Shown here in pieces: positions 35,321-48,126 of a DNA stretch of 64,000 nucleotides; within the stretch, counting starts at the first letter, position 1; every line of letters starts with the position of its first letter. The DNA comes from Torymus aiolomorphi (taxonomy: Eukaryota; Arthropoda; Insecta; Hymenoptera; Torymidae): positions 227,059,876-227,123,875 of the forward strand of contig CM070873.1 in NCBI GenBank assembly GCA_036365515.1, in the 5' to 3' direction. A program made the position numbers and the translations under genes. The notes under the pieces were generated by a model, which was not told the origin of the DNA, made no database searches, and saw nothing but the letters and a program-made list of their open reading frames with translations.

Positions 35321-38300
35321 TTACTGCCACTGTTGCTGATCTTGCATTACGTCGTGGGAATAATCGTCCCTCGCCGGTGGTTGAACGTAGCTCGCATTGA
35401 CTGAGCCTGTCGCAAACGGATTCGTCGAAGTGAAGGGATTGGAACTGCTCTGAGTGGCGCCATAGCTTACGGTTTGACCAGGATCGATTGGCATTTGCTG
35501 TTGCTGATATTCGTTTGGCGGTGGTTGGTACTGCTGCTGCACTGGAGCTTGATAAGCCGGTTGCTGGTACGAGGCTGGCTGTTGCTGATAAGGCGGTTGG
35601 TACGGTGGTGCTGGATCTTGCTGATACGGTGCTGGTTGTTGTTGGTAAGGTGGTTGTTGATACGGTGGTTGTGGTTGACCGTCGTAGTATTGCTGATTTT
35701 CGCCCGATAGTTGTCTCTATAACATTTTTCAGGAGGATTATATTATTACTGATTTTTTAACAACATTCAAAATGAATGAAATAAGAAAAATTCAGTATAA
35801 TAATAACTTTCTTAAAGCTGCAGCAATACACTTTGTACATGATTAATATAGGAAATAACAACAATTAATACTCACAATGAATTGAGTCTGCATAACCTTA
35901 GGTGGCGGTGGAACTGGTGGTTTAGTCTGACCCAAATCATCCAATGGATTCCAGCTTGCTTTTTCTTCTGCTGTGGGATCTGCCCATGGTTGCAGCTCAC
36001 CTGAGCAGAATATCGCATAGAAAGTGACACCGACGAAATGCACACACGCAGCCATAATGAAGACGTTGCGCCAGCTATAAGCATCCTTGTGCCTTGTTAT
36101 ATTGTCGACGAAGATCGGTACCAAAAGACCAGCAATTGTTCCAATGCCATTCGACATACCCATGAGGATACTAGCGTAGCGTGGTGCAATGTCCAGATGA
36201 TTAACGTTGAACCCTGAAATGGCAAAACCGCTGCACGCAACGCCTATGGTCAGTGCTATAGTCGCCGCTGCTCCGTTTCTATGAGACGTGCAATTAGCCA
36301 CAACGAGGAAGAAGAGTGCTTCCATGCCAAAGCCACCGCAATTGAAGAGCTTGCGCACGTTTGTTGTAGACATAATACCGCGCTTACGAAGGTGATCTGC
36401 CAGCAAACCGCCACAAGGTACTATCATCGTCATCAGCAAATGAGGTAATGAACCCAGTACTCCGGTCTACATTTTAATAACTATGTTATTATTTCATCAG
36501 AGACATTTTTTAATAAAAAAATTAATTTGTTACTATAGAAATAGACGCATTGTGACATTTAAATGAGCGTACCTCAACAACAGGCATACCAAAGGCCTCG
36601 TGCATAAAGCGAGCTTGAAACAGCACGAGCAAGTAGAAATTCCAGGATCTGCAGAAGTTAGCAACGATGATGGCGTACACAGGCATCGAAGTAGCGAACT
36701 TGCGCCAGGGTGTCGTCGAAAACGTCGGCATCGGTAAATTGGCCTGCCCCTGACCTAGCGAATCTTCTATATAACGTAATTCCTTTGCTGAAATACTTGG
36801 ATGTTTAGAAGGTTTTTCGAACGATAGCCAGAGCCAGAAACAGTACCAGATAAGCCCAAAAACACCTAAAAATATTTTTAATTATTTAATAACAATATTA
36901 TATGATTTGCAAAAATATTTAGAATGCTTTTTCAAATGTCAAACGTACCATAAAAGTAGAAGGAGGCTGTCCATCCCAACCAGCTACTCAGCACACCAGA
37001 TAACGGCATTCCTATTACAACAGCAGCGTATGAACCACAAAATGCAAGCGTCGCTAAACGAGATCGCTCAAGAGGTGGCGCCCAATATTTCCATATTCCG
37101 TGACACGCAGGATACGTGACACCCTAAAATATTTTATCTTTCTTTATATGAGTTTTCAAAGTAGCGATTTAAAATGTAACATCAAAGTTAATTTGTAAAT
37201 ATTGCCAATGCAACGATCTTCTCCTAACGTTTAATGAATGAAACATGAATTAATTAACATATATTTATTTACAGAATACGCCACTCCGTTACAAATGTAT
37301 CGTTACTCACTTCAACTAAGCCTTTGCACACTTGCACGAACATATAGACAATGGGACTCATAGTGATAGCCCCGGGCACGAGGAGATTGAGGAAGGACGA
37401 GATAACGATGGCGAGACCAAATATCCGATTGGCAGGATACAGTGAAGCGAGGAAACCGCCGGGCACCTGCGTGACAAGGTAACCCCAGAAGAAGGATGAG
37501 TCGACGGCACTCTGCGTTGCAATCGTCCAGTTGAACACGTTGTCAGAATCGTTGCTTATCTTCAATTTGGCCATTCCCATGTTGCACCTCATCCCAAATG
37601 AAATAATGAAGCCTAGACAACAAATTGTAGGATGTGACAATTAAGATGTGTTACATTCTTATGTCTACTTATGCATAATATCGATTTTTTTAAGATTTAA
37701 GAATACAGTAATAATTGTGTAAATGTAAAGAATAAGATTCAAGTGATCATTTTATTTGTAAATAAACTACTTAATAACATTATTAAAAAGGTTCGAGAAC
37801 ACATCAATAATATGTAATTTAACTAGTTTTGTATAAAAATCTATATATATTTTTTATTTTAGAACTTTTCAGTGATTCCATTTAAAATTAATTCAACCTA
37901 GTGATCATGACCCGATTGTGAAATGACATACACCACTGGCCAAAAAATTTAGCAATATTTGTCTCTGTAATCGGCAGTATCAATTAGTAGCACATCATCC
38001 TGGCGTTGCGTAATATGCACCACAGAAAGTCACTTATTAATATTATAATTAGTTGACAATTTTAAGGATAAAATGGCGTCTAACACGTATGACGATTCCA
38101 TAAAAAGATACATCCAAAAATGAAAATAGTGTATACTATAAACAATAAGTTTTAATTTTAAAAAGAGAAGTTTAAAAAGTGTGTATTCTCGCAAATTAAA
38201 TTTTTAAGAAACGAATGAACAGTATAATTATAAGAATGAGAACAAATTTACACTCACCAACACACGCGAGGAGGGCGATGGTGTACCTCTTGGATAAGCA

Positions 38301-40047
38301 AGGAATCTCCGGCTTGCAATAAGTATCAATGTGACGTAAGGGCGGCCTTTCCGGTTCCGGTAGTGAGTCGAGCGAGCCCTGTTTACTGTATCGCCCCACC
38401 TCATCCTCAAACCCCTTGTTTTCTTTGATGTGCTCGCTGGGCATTTCAAACTCCTCGTAGCCCTCATATCCTCCTCCACCTCCTCTTCTTTTGATGCTAT
38501 GAAACATGACGAAATATTCCCCCGGTTATGAGAAGCATACAAATTTTTCTTCAATATCAAGGTAATGGGATTCAAAAGAAGGATGTCAATGGGTGTGGAG
38601 CTGATGTGTGAATACAAATTCTATAAAACTTATGTGGGCATGAAAAATTTATCTAAACTATACTATTTAATATAAAAAGGAAAGTCAAGATTTAGCTAGT
38701 CAAGAAACTAACTAGGAGAGTGTACTACCTGCGGGTCAGGAATTTTGCTCAAACTTTAGGACATGTTTTCGGAAGTGAAAGTATGAAGCCACGATAGTAG
38801 GCCGTAACACTCTACAAAACTCAAGTCAAGAAATGGACGAAAGCTCTCTTTTTCATGTTTTATTTTCTATTTTTAAAGTTGTATATAAGATTCTTTTAGA
38901 TGGTTTGATTTTATATTGTTTGAAGAAGAGTCTGTTTTTCAATATTTTTTTAAAACAAGACTCGAAATATCCATAACTTGAGTTTTTAGAACGTTACGGT
39001 CTACTATTGTGGCTTTCTTCATATTTTCACGTTCGAAAATATATCCTAAAGTTTTAGCAAATTCTCTGACTCGCAGATAGTACACTCTCCTAGTAAGTTA
39101 AAAAGTTATTATTTTCAATTTTTACTACTAAATGTTGAATGAAATTTAATTTTGAAAATATAATTGGTTTTAAATTCCGTATTTCAACAAGTTCGAAATA
39201 TTATCATTGGTGTTGTAAGATCATAATATATGTTTTAATTTTATAGAATTGTAAGTAATTTGAAATCAAACCTTTCTTTTTTTTCACTGTTTTTATCACT
39301 TCTACAATTGATATCTTTTTTACTTTCTCCATCTTTACTATTCTCACTCTCTTTACTTTCTTTATTATCTCTATTTTGTTCATCTAACATTTTTAATGCA
39401 TACTATACACTTGCAACCTCTTAACTCGAGACTGCAAAGAAAACTGAGAATTCGTACAACAAACCGCAAAATAAGTCGTCTTAATTTAAATACATGTAAA
39501 AAGTTATCAGAATTTTATCATTATTACACAGTTAAATTTTATCAAGTTACTGTGGCCTACTGACGACTAAAGGTCACGTTAGGTGATTCATGGATTTTGA
39601 TTAAATACAAGATGCTAGTCTAAATATTTATTCTTACATATTATTAGTTATTTATTTAAAGTTAACTTGTTATATTATTTTTAATTTATGGTTCAATCAC
39701 GAAACAAAGTTGTCGCAAAAAAACAAAAATGAACTTACACTTGCTACTCCGATAAAGCAGTAAAAGCTGCATTATTTAAATAGAAAATCTACTATTTGAT
39801 AAATCTTTACAGCATCTTCGTGAAATTTTAATAACTACGCAATGTCAAAATGTTTTTCCTGATTAAATCAACATTTCGTATAACTTGTCTTCGAGGATTC
39901 AACGTTTACCGAGAGAAGAGCGTTTGACGCTCTTGATTTTTCCAACAATGAGATTTAAAGAGAATCGTCTTACCCGGAAAGCTTCTGAGAAGCTTTGGTC
40001 TTGAAGGAATCGAAGGCCGCGAGACCCGCCGTCGCGAATCCGGACAT
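35321..40047 (-). CDS. VGlut: Vesicular glutamate transporter (SLC17 family), 7 coding exons, complete
   Basis: Proton/potential-driven loading of glutamate into synaptic vesicles; a 12-helix major facilitator protein of the vesicle membrane. Coding exons on the minus strand, high to low: 40047-39974, 38496-38258, 37612-37311, 37123-36949, 36865-36573, 36466-35876, 35716-35321. All introns are GT-AG, with phases 2, 1, 0, 1, 0, 0. They total 2070 bases, 689 residues plus stop. Family motifs seen: [14 protein letters not shown] (helix 1), [15 protein letters not shown] (helix 2), [11 protein letters not shown] and [11 protein letters not shown] (helix 4 region), [20 protein letters not shown] (helix 7), [16 protein letters not shown], and [20 protein letters not shown] (helices 10-11). 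ATG 40047 is chosen because its exon splices in frame and starts MSGFATAG. The tail after about residue 559 is rich in Tyr, Gln and Pro, with PYQQ-type repeats, and longer than in mammalian VGLUTs. Very secure. Confidence 0.97.
38715..39090. mobile_element. MITE in VGLUT intron 1, TA-flanked
   Basis: Arms of about 115 bp, 38715-38830 and 38980-39090, are inverted copies (GGAGAGTGTACTACCTGCGG opposite CGCAGATAGTACACTCTCC). The element is bounded by TA on both sides (38713-38714 and 39091-39092), as expected for Tc1/mariner-type MITEs. It lies between the first two VGLUT coding exons. Confidence 0.8.
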
Positions 40048-40106
40048 TTTCCAATTATTGGGGTTGCTTCTGTTCTCGTAATGATTGCGTTGTTGTTACG
40101 CAGCCC
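40048..40106 (-). other. VGLUT 5' untranslated part of the first coding exon
   Basis: On the minus strand a splice acceptor (pyrimidine-poor, AATGAATTTCAG) ends at 40107. The exon then runs 59 bases to the ATG at 40047. A further non-coding exon must therefore lie at higher coordinates, probably inside the CpG-rich block at 40.5-41.2 kb. Confidence 0.55.
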
Positions 40107-40199
40107 CTGAAATTCATTGTTTATCGTTTCTCTTATCATTAAGAAATTAGTTATTAGTGCTACAATTATTTATATCAATATATTATTGTGTCAAACTAT

Positions 40200-41180
40200 A
40201 TTTGTTAGTAACACTGTCAGAAGTAATTAAATTCCCAATACCATATTATATAAAATTTCACCAAAGCTAACGCATAAACACCATCAACAACCATCTCTAT
40301 ATCGAGCTAGCTCTACCCCCTGCAGCGAACCCACCAACACCATGAATAATACAATCAGCGGCATATATAAGAACGCAGAAAGCAGCATAATTATGTGCAT
40401 TTCTTTGGAGGCCGTCGGCGATAAGGGGAAGCAGAGCCAAATTAAGATCTAAGAAGCCATCTCTCTCGCGGGCACACAATGGAAAAACTCGAGAATTCAA
40501 TTCCCAACCCCCGGGGGTCAATCGATCGCGCGCCACCTACACCGGCGTAGCTAGAGAATTTTCTCTTTTCCTTTCCACACCCCAGCCTCCCGGCAATCGT
40601 CACCCCGTTCTATATATACACACAACGAACTTTAAACGCCGCTGCCCTAAACCTAACGCGGCGCAGCTTTCAGCCTAACGAAAAAATAAAGCGGACTCGC
40701 ACTCCATCTCCTAATGGGGCCGATAAGACGCAACCAGGCAGGCAAGATTTTCCAATATCTCTCCCCGGGCTCGGCGCAGTGTATACGGCCGGCGATAAAA
40801 GCCGGCCGAGAGCGGGTTATCCCCCTATACAGTCACCGGCGAGGGGGAGCGGATCTTCTACAGAGGCTGTTTATTCGGCAGCCTCTTCAGTCCGTAATCC
40901 GGCAGCATCCCTCGGGGGAGAGGAGCTCACGCGCGCGTGTGCGTGCGTGTAGACCGCGAGCGAAACAAGGGAGCGAGAGTCGGGACTCTTCTTCTTATTC
41001 TTCTTCTTTTGCTCCTGCTTCTCTTCGTCTTCTAGTCTGGTTGTATTCGCAGCTTTTCATTCTCCTTTCTCTCTCTCTCGGCCTTGCGTGCTACTCCTGC
41101 CGCTCTGTCGCTTACGATGTCGTTATGGCGTGTTTAAGAAGCGCGCTATTTTGTCGACGTTGGGACGTGGCTCTGAGATG
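40200..41180 (-). promoter_or_regulatory. CpG-rich region upstream of VGLUT
   Basis: From about 40.53 to 41.15 kb the sequence is GC- and CpG-rich, with CT tracts, a GCGCGCGTGTGCGTGCGTGT run (about 40933-40952) and short palindromes such as CCCCCGGGGG (40509-40518). It begins roughly 100 bp upstream of the VGLUT 5' exon acceptor, so promoter and first non-coding exon are the likely contents. The 155-codon plus-strand frame at 40714-41181 is Arg/Ser-rich and probably compositional. The first 330 bp is duplicated at 26.1 kb. Confidence 0.5.
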
Positions 41181-43030
41181 AGGAGATTATTGCGTTGAGT
41201 TATTACGAGCTTGATGACTCGATTGAGAAACCGACGGAATTATTGATTTATCCAGCAGTCATGTTGCTTTTGTCCACGGTTCAATGTCAGTATAAAGTTT
41301 GATTGCTATTGTAGTTGCGCAATATTTATTTCCTCTTCCTGGTCGCACGAGCATTAAAAAAGAGATATGACACGTGTCTTAGAATGTTTGTAAAATTTAT
41401 GCGTCTATAAGATAAATATTTAGATTTGGGAAGGTAATCAGAGCAGTAGACATTTTACATAAATTAAAGAGTAGGTGTTGCATAACGCAAACGATTCCGA
41501 GTAGAAGCTGGTCTAACATTTTTGTGAATTAAATTTCCATACATATATATTTCCGATATTGATTCACAAGAGTGTTTGATTATATAAACTGCCGTGTCGG
41601 ATGATAACTCTATTTATATAAGATGCAAGTGTTATTTTGATTAAGGAGTTTGAGAAACCCAATTTTTCCATGACATGTATTAAGAAAGTATCGCACCTTT
41701 AAATCACATATTAAAACTAAGAAAATGTAGGAAGTGATTTTGATATTAAATTACACTAGTAGAATTCCATCTATTTTAAATGGATACGTTTTTAATAGAT
41801 ACGTATTAGCTAATTTATCGGTTGTAATGAACTACTTTTTTCTTATTACTCGCCCATCCACTAGAATGAGATACAATACCCTCGAAACATTTACATTTAG
41901 TTTCAAATTGAAAGCATCCCACTGTAAGGAATATATTTAATTAAATAGAAGAAGGAAAATCATTTGAATCACTCGTCCCAATAGGTATTATCAAAAACAT
42001 TTATTTTACGCCTAATTGTCTCACTCACTGCTATTACAGTAACCCTATTGATCAATGACTATAATGCTAACAATTTCTTGAACAGCAAATATATTAATAT
42101 ACAATTCAGTCAATTTTTCAATATCAGAAATGGTAGGATATAATGTCAAGAAAGTTTTGTCATCGAGAGTTGAAAAATAGCACCTAGGGTAAGTGTGCCC
42201 GTTAGCTTCTGTGCCCCCTAAGCAGACGACAAGTTTCAGTTACTGGACATTTAAAAGCGTGCAGAAATTTAGTAACTAGTGAGGGCACAGTAACTGGCAC
42301 GCTTACCCTAGTTTCTGTCCATTTCAAGTGATTCAAGTTATTTCTTATAGTTAACAAATTTGATTCTTCTTTCCCAGTGTCCTACTTCCTTATAAAAATA
42401 CAAATGCATGATAGGTTATTTGAAAATTCTCAACTATAGAAAGAAATATCCTGGTCATACAAGGAAACTGAATAGCACAATAATGGCAAAAGTTTGAATT
42501 ACAACTGAATTCTGTAGCAACAATGCGTTTTCTTTATTGTACAAACATCAATATTTTTTCGTATCAACATGAAATTCAAATTGATTTTTCCATTTTTATA
42601 TAGACTTTGCTCTCTATCGATATAAAATCTGTTATAATCTTTAATTTAAAATTTTTAAAACGTACTTTTCGACTAATCTCTTTGCAAACGAGTAAAAATT
42701 ATTTAAGAATGAACAATGAAATATGGGTAAATACAGTTTTATCACTTAATTTGCGAGGACACTTTCGCGAGTTACATCAAAATATACGACCTAAAAGCGT
42801 GTTACTCTCCTACTTGGCATGCAAAATGGTAATGGCGAAAATCAATGTCTCTTTGTACATTTTAGCAAATTTAAATTTTAACGCAAGATTAATTTAATGT
42901 CTTCTAATGATTTCTAATATAATATTCTAATGTGCCACCTTTAAATGTGCTATATTTCTGTATCTGCTTTGTTACGTTTATATAAAAAAAAAAAGAAAAA
43001 TATGTAATTCCTGAAATTGTTTCGTAATTC
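41181..43030. other. AT-rich gene-less stretch
   Basis: Contains the small MITE at 42187-42308 and otherwise short unremarkable frames with no domains. Confidence 0.4.
42187..42308. mobile_element. 122-bp MITE with TA flanks
   Basis: The ends GGGTAAGTGTGCCC and its imperfect reverse complement GGCACGCTTACCC are flanked by TA (42185-42186, 42309-42310). About 35 bp of inverted repeat is visible. No coding capacity. The structure suits a Tc1/mariner-type non-autonomous element. Confidence 0.8.
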
Positions 43031-43960
43031 AGCTAAACAGACGACGAGCAAAAAAATGAATATTTCCCTTAAACCTTGTTCTCGCAACCTCAATGTTACA
43101 CGCGCAAGCGGACAATGGAACCCCGAGAATCCAGACTACCATTACTACTACCAGCATCAGCAGCACCACCACCACGAGAAAAAAGAGTAGTGTAATCCCG
43201 CCTGAAATATAGGGCGCGCACGAGCTTGCGAAAGCTGGGGGCACCGAAAAGTCTCTCTCTCTCCCTCTCACTCTCTCTCTCTCTCTCTCTCTCTCCACCA
43301 GTAGAAATTCCAATGTCGCGCGCGCGCACGTAGGCGAGTCCAAACCACCACCGTATGTGTGCAAGCCGGATAATTTCGCCGCCTCCCTCCCAATCCCCGG
43401 AACACAACGTAAAAAGAGAAAGGGACACGCTCCTACGTCATTACGCAGCCATCATGTACCTCCTTGCTCAGGCGTACGCGCGCGCGCAAATCGACGTAAT
43501 ACAGGGGTGACATATTAAAAGCTTCGGGGACGGCACGTGACGCCGTCGCTCGGCCGCGCGCTCGCGCGAGAGAAAGACAATGGGCACGAAATGTGCACGG
43601 CGACACGTGTTGACGGCACACACTAAGCGAGCGGACAAATGGAAATCGAGTGGCAGGAGTGACGTGCGCGCGCGGCCGCCGGAGATCGACACGCCAGTAA
43701 TGGCCAGTTTGCTGCGCACCTTTTCATGCACACAAACGCGCATATATATACGTTAATGGGGAGGCGGAGGAGGAGAGGGAGAGAAAACGATGTAAAAGTC
43801 CGGTATTAGTTATCGGCCTCCGCACCCCTCCTCCGTTTTCGCGTTTTACGCGCGAGAGTTTGCCGCGTCGATCGATCGATTTCTTTTATGCGCGTCGAGG
43901 GATTAATTTTACGCCGCCGCGCTGCGTGTGCACCGAGGTTTACGTGCCGTTCGCCGTAAA
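43031..43960. promoter_or_regulatory. CpG-rich island with CT tract
   Basis: High GC and CpG (GCGCGCGCACG, CGGCCGCGCGCTCGCGCGAG), a TCGATCGATCGAT run (about 43868-43880) and a CT array at 43252-43296. Open frames on both strands overlap and look compositional. It may be a promoter or regulatory island, but the gene served is not identifiable. Confidence 0.3.
43252..43296. repeat. (CT)n microsatellite, interrupted
   Basis: CT repeats with two CCCT/CACT interruptions. Confidence 0.9.
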
Positions 43961-45500
43961 TTTTATATGTATATGCGTGTCGCGATGGCCGATTGGATTG
44001 CAGAAATTAGCGCACGCTTGAGTTCACTTGATGGGGGATCGCAGACGCGAGAGTGGTATGGAGATTAGGGGGAAAAAACGCGTAGTGTCCTTTGCACTTT
44101 TATGATTATATGTGAAGAGCTGTACCATGCAGAATTAACGATTTTTCAGAATTGAAAACGCTCAACCTTTTTCCCAGGGCACGTTTTAGCACCGGTCGTA
44201 TTTCACAGTACGCCTTTTGGAACGTTACAAACGTCAATAATATGTAGTTATAATAGGGTATTGAAAGCTATTAAGGTCATAATGTTACTGTGTCACTTAA
44301 TAACTGTCATATCTCGATCTAACATATCATGCCTAAAAAGGAATCCCTAAATTTTGACCCTAATATTTTCAACTTTTATGTGTGTCATTTACCATCTAAC
44401 GAGTGTATTACATTGACCTTGAAATCACCATTAACAAGTCATTTATAGAACCTTGATATCGACGTCATTAGCAACATGAAACAAACTTATATTTGTGCAA
44501 TTTTAGTAATTGCTCTGTGTAGATTTTACGTTTTACAGCTTTAGGTATCTGTCCTGTATATCCGAATGCGTCTTGTATAGAATATAGAGGTCATAGTCTT
44601 TAATACAGTGACCAAAAAAATTCTAGAATATGCCATTTGCAAATGACATAATTGTTTGCCGAGTATTTTAAAACACGTGTGATATTGAAGACGCTAATGC
44701 CTGTCTTAAGGACTTTTGAATTCGTTTCGCTGTATTGATCCCAGCTCTAGTTCGATGAAACCTTCACGTCCATTTTTCATCTCGTGACTGCGCGAGCTTT
44801 TAGCAAAATCTCGAAACCCCGGTGAACATGGCTTGTGACACTCTCCTTTAATTTTTCACTCTTACAACTTAGTTCTCTAACACAGTCTATTAAATCATCA
44901 TACTTCGCTGTCGTGCACATTCATCTTTAGTTTTCGTTCAATATACAACGCAATAGTTACAATAATTAAATTTTAAGAATAATGATAAGTTCTAAAATCA
45001 ATATTAAGAATTAATGTTTAAAAAGTCAGATATACTTTGACATCAAATTTAGAATACTCGTTCCAACTATCGAATATGCATTCTGAATTCCAGTAATGGC
45101 GCTCGTATCTCCCATTGCCAAAAATTCCGTAGCAGCCTTGGACCACAAACCGAAATTTTCATAGTGCGCTTCAAAAATCTTTAAATGAAATCTAAAAACT
45201 GCTTTTCAAGCTATACTTTTACATCCAGTTTTACGATGCGGATTTAACGGTCAACCGAATATCACGTGATTTCGTCGACAAATTTCTACTGAAATATACT
45301 TTATTCACATGAAATATTTTGTAAGAATATCAAAAACTCACATAACTTATGATAAAAAGGACTTTTTCAGTCAGAAAACTGTTAAAACCTTCGAGAAGAT
45401 GCCAGCGTGCGTTCAACGTTGGTACCATCAGAACATACCTCTTATTCTTTAGAAAAATACGACAAATCCTTCCTTGAAAATATGCTACACAGCACCAAAA
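43961..45500. other. Gene-less stretch, mixed composition
   Basis: No domain-bearing frame, repeat pair or splice-linked exon recognised. Confidence 0.3.
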
Positions 45501-46310
45501 TCTTATAAACCAGCACACCGCAAAAGCCAAAATGAAGGAGCCCGGAAGACGTCGGCGCAACCGCGTGACTCAAAAACTACGTCGAGGATCCAACTTCGTA
45601 CGCAAGAAAACCGGCATTTCCAACAAACCCCACCACTCGATCACTTCAGCTCGGTTACCCTGCACATCCTCGTCATCCTGAAGACACTCGCGAATCTTGG
45701 AAAATCACCGCCGCTCCACTTATCCCAGCGACCGCGGCAGCCCGTGCCCTCGTTCCCCAAATCCTTCCCCCCAAACTCACCCTCTGGAAACCAACTACCA
45801 CGCACATCCACACGCGCTGCAAAGCTCTCTCAAAATATTCGCGTGAAACACATCGCGATTTTCACTCACCAATAATTAAGTCCAGATCTAGCTGGGTGCG
45901 CAGCGGGTTTCGGCACACACAAAACGCGCGGGGCCGTCTGCGCGCGGCTCTCTCACTCCTCTGCGAGGAGCTTTCGCGCGAGCTGCGCGCCAGCGCCGTC
46001 GCGCGGCGTCGCGAGCGCAGCGCGAGAGAGCGGGGGTGGAAAGCTGCGCTGCTGCGGCTGGTGGACGCGATTGGCGCGCGCCGCCGCGGCGCATCGATAT
46101 CGAGGGCCAATGGTGGCCGAGCCCGGCCGAGCGCGGATCGACCCCGGGCGGAGCTTTCAGCGGCCGCTGCGCGAAGACGAGGACGAGGACGCTATGACTG
46201 TATATACGTATATATTGTGTCGACTCTGGACGCGAGAGCGTTCGCCGTGTAGCACCAGGACGGGGCTTTGTGGTAGCGAGCTGCGGTGACGCCGGCTTCG
46301 TTGTTGTCTT
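45501..46310. promoter_or_regulatory. GC-rich island, possible promoter/5' exon on the plus strand
   Basis: 45880-46290 is strongly CpG-rich, with long overlapping frames on both strands caused by composition. Downstream at 46399-46409 a good plus-strand donor context CTTGTAAGTAAAAC occurs. A non-coding first exon ending near 46407 is therefore possible. No coding exon was found to join it to. Confidence 0.25.
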
Positions 46311-47769
46311 CGTGCTTTTCAGGGTTTAGCTGTGGCAGGTGATGGCGATAGGGCGAAATTTCGTGGGATGGTGATGCAAGAGCAGCAAAATTTCGGGCGC
46401 TGCTTGTAAGTAAAACGATAAGAAGCTGCGGATGGATGTTTTTACGTTTTTACTAAATTTTGGCTTCCATACAATTCTTTTATTGAATAAAAAGTTTTAA
46501 TTTTTAAAACAATACGCGAATATGAATAGACTATATTGGTCTTTGTAATCCAAATAGAGATTCGTTCTCAAATTAAATGTCATTTAACGAAGCTAATAAT
46601 GATTATTATAGACAAACTAAGAAGTCTTTTAATATTTTTCACTACACGCATAGAAATGTTTGTAAAAGAATTTTGTTATTACTAATTGTTGGATTAAAAA
46701 TATTTCCTGAAAGGTAAATTCTTCTTCTTAATGAGATTTTTCACAAAAGAAATTTCAAAAAATACAATATATTTTTTAGTTTTATAGTATTAGCTTTATT
46801 TCACTACTTTATTACTATGCTTCCATTTAATTTGATTTACATTTCGCAATAGTGGCCCGTGCAGGGGGAATTGATTTTAGAATGCAGAACATGCGCCCGA
46901 TATAAATGCACGGATAGGTTATCCTTTTGTCTTTTTTTCATACATTCGAATGAGCATGAAAAGGTCCTTCAGCCTCGAGAGTAATTCTGCAGTCCATAAA
47001 ATCTCGTCGATATTTTATTTCAAACAAACATTTTTTAAGTATTAAATTAAATGGTTAAAGTATTATATTAAATTATATTAAATGGGAAATTCTATCGACT
47101 TTTCTATTTTGGCATTTCAGAAGTAATTCGGAAACGTACAGAAATTAAAAATTAATTTTTGTAAATATTTCTTTTGTGTAACTAATGAAAAAAATTAATT
47201 ATCTCTTTTTTCTTCATTACCGGTTGTAAATAAAATGGTTCAGTAATAAAGTTTTCTGTAAAACAAAAGAAATAATAAAATAAATAGAAATGTTAATTAA
47301 CATTATTAATTTAATATCATTAATTAACATTTTAATTTAACTTTTTAATTTAATTTATTATTAATTAAATTAAAAATCGTATATTATTCTTATGTACATG
47401 AATCCGTCCCTCTCCTAGTAGTTTTCACATGTTAAAAGGTAGAAAAGAACTGAATCTACATAGGTATTTTAAATAAATGTTTAATGTATATGTACAACAA
47501 TAATTCTAAAAGTTAATGCCCATTTTTTCATGTCCATCTACCCTTACATACGTTAAAATTTTATTTGACGCAGTAAAAGTTGAATAAAAATGTAAAATTA
47601 AAACGCCTGCATAAAAATACTCCCAAACAGCAAACTTCTGAATTCCGAATACGACTGCTAAAAAAAAATCCTGAGAAAATTACAGCCCAGCTGCCGCAGA
47701 TAATCGATCGGAAGGTGCATCAACGCCGCAGCCGATCGCCGGAAAGTATGATGATGCAGCGGCCAGAAA
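46311..47769. other. AT-rich gene-less stretch
   Basis: Contains a TTAATTAAC/AATTTAATT-rich low-complexity block at about 47290-47375. No gene. Confidence 0.3.
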
Positions 47770-47794
47770 AGAGAGAGAGAGAGAGAGAGAGAGC
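47770..47794. repeat. (GA)n microsatellite
   Basis: About 12 GA repeats. Confidence 0.95.
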
Positions 47795-47877
47795 CCCGTG
47801 ACAATGAAGACGGAAATGACTTTTTCTGGGCCGAGCAAACTATCGTCTGCGCGTCTCCCGGCTCGCTTCTTCCTCAG

Positions 47878-47923
47878 TTTCTCTCTCTCTCTCTGTCTCT
47901 CTCTCTCTCTATATATATATATT
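47878..47923. repeat. (CT)n then (AT)n microsatellite
   Basis: CT repeats with one GT interruption run directly into an AT tract. Confidence 0.9.
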
Positions 47924-48031
47924 CTCCCCCTGCATTCCACATGACTCACTCTCGTCTCGCCTTCATTCTTATTCCAATTCCGACGACGAATCCTCGCGAA
48001 ATCAATAATAACCGAGAGGGAGAGTGAGACG

Positions 48032-48032
<1 letters not shown>

Positions 48033-48125
<93 letters not shown>
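48033..48125. repeat. (GA)n microsatellite, ~92 bp
   Basis: An almost pure GA array. With the CT array at 47.88 kb, about 110 bp away on the same strand, it could pair as a GA/CT hairpin. Confidence 0.95.
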
Positions 48126-48126
<1 letters not shown>

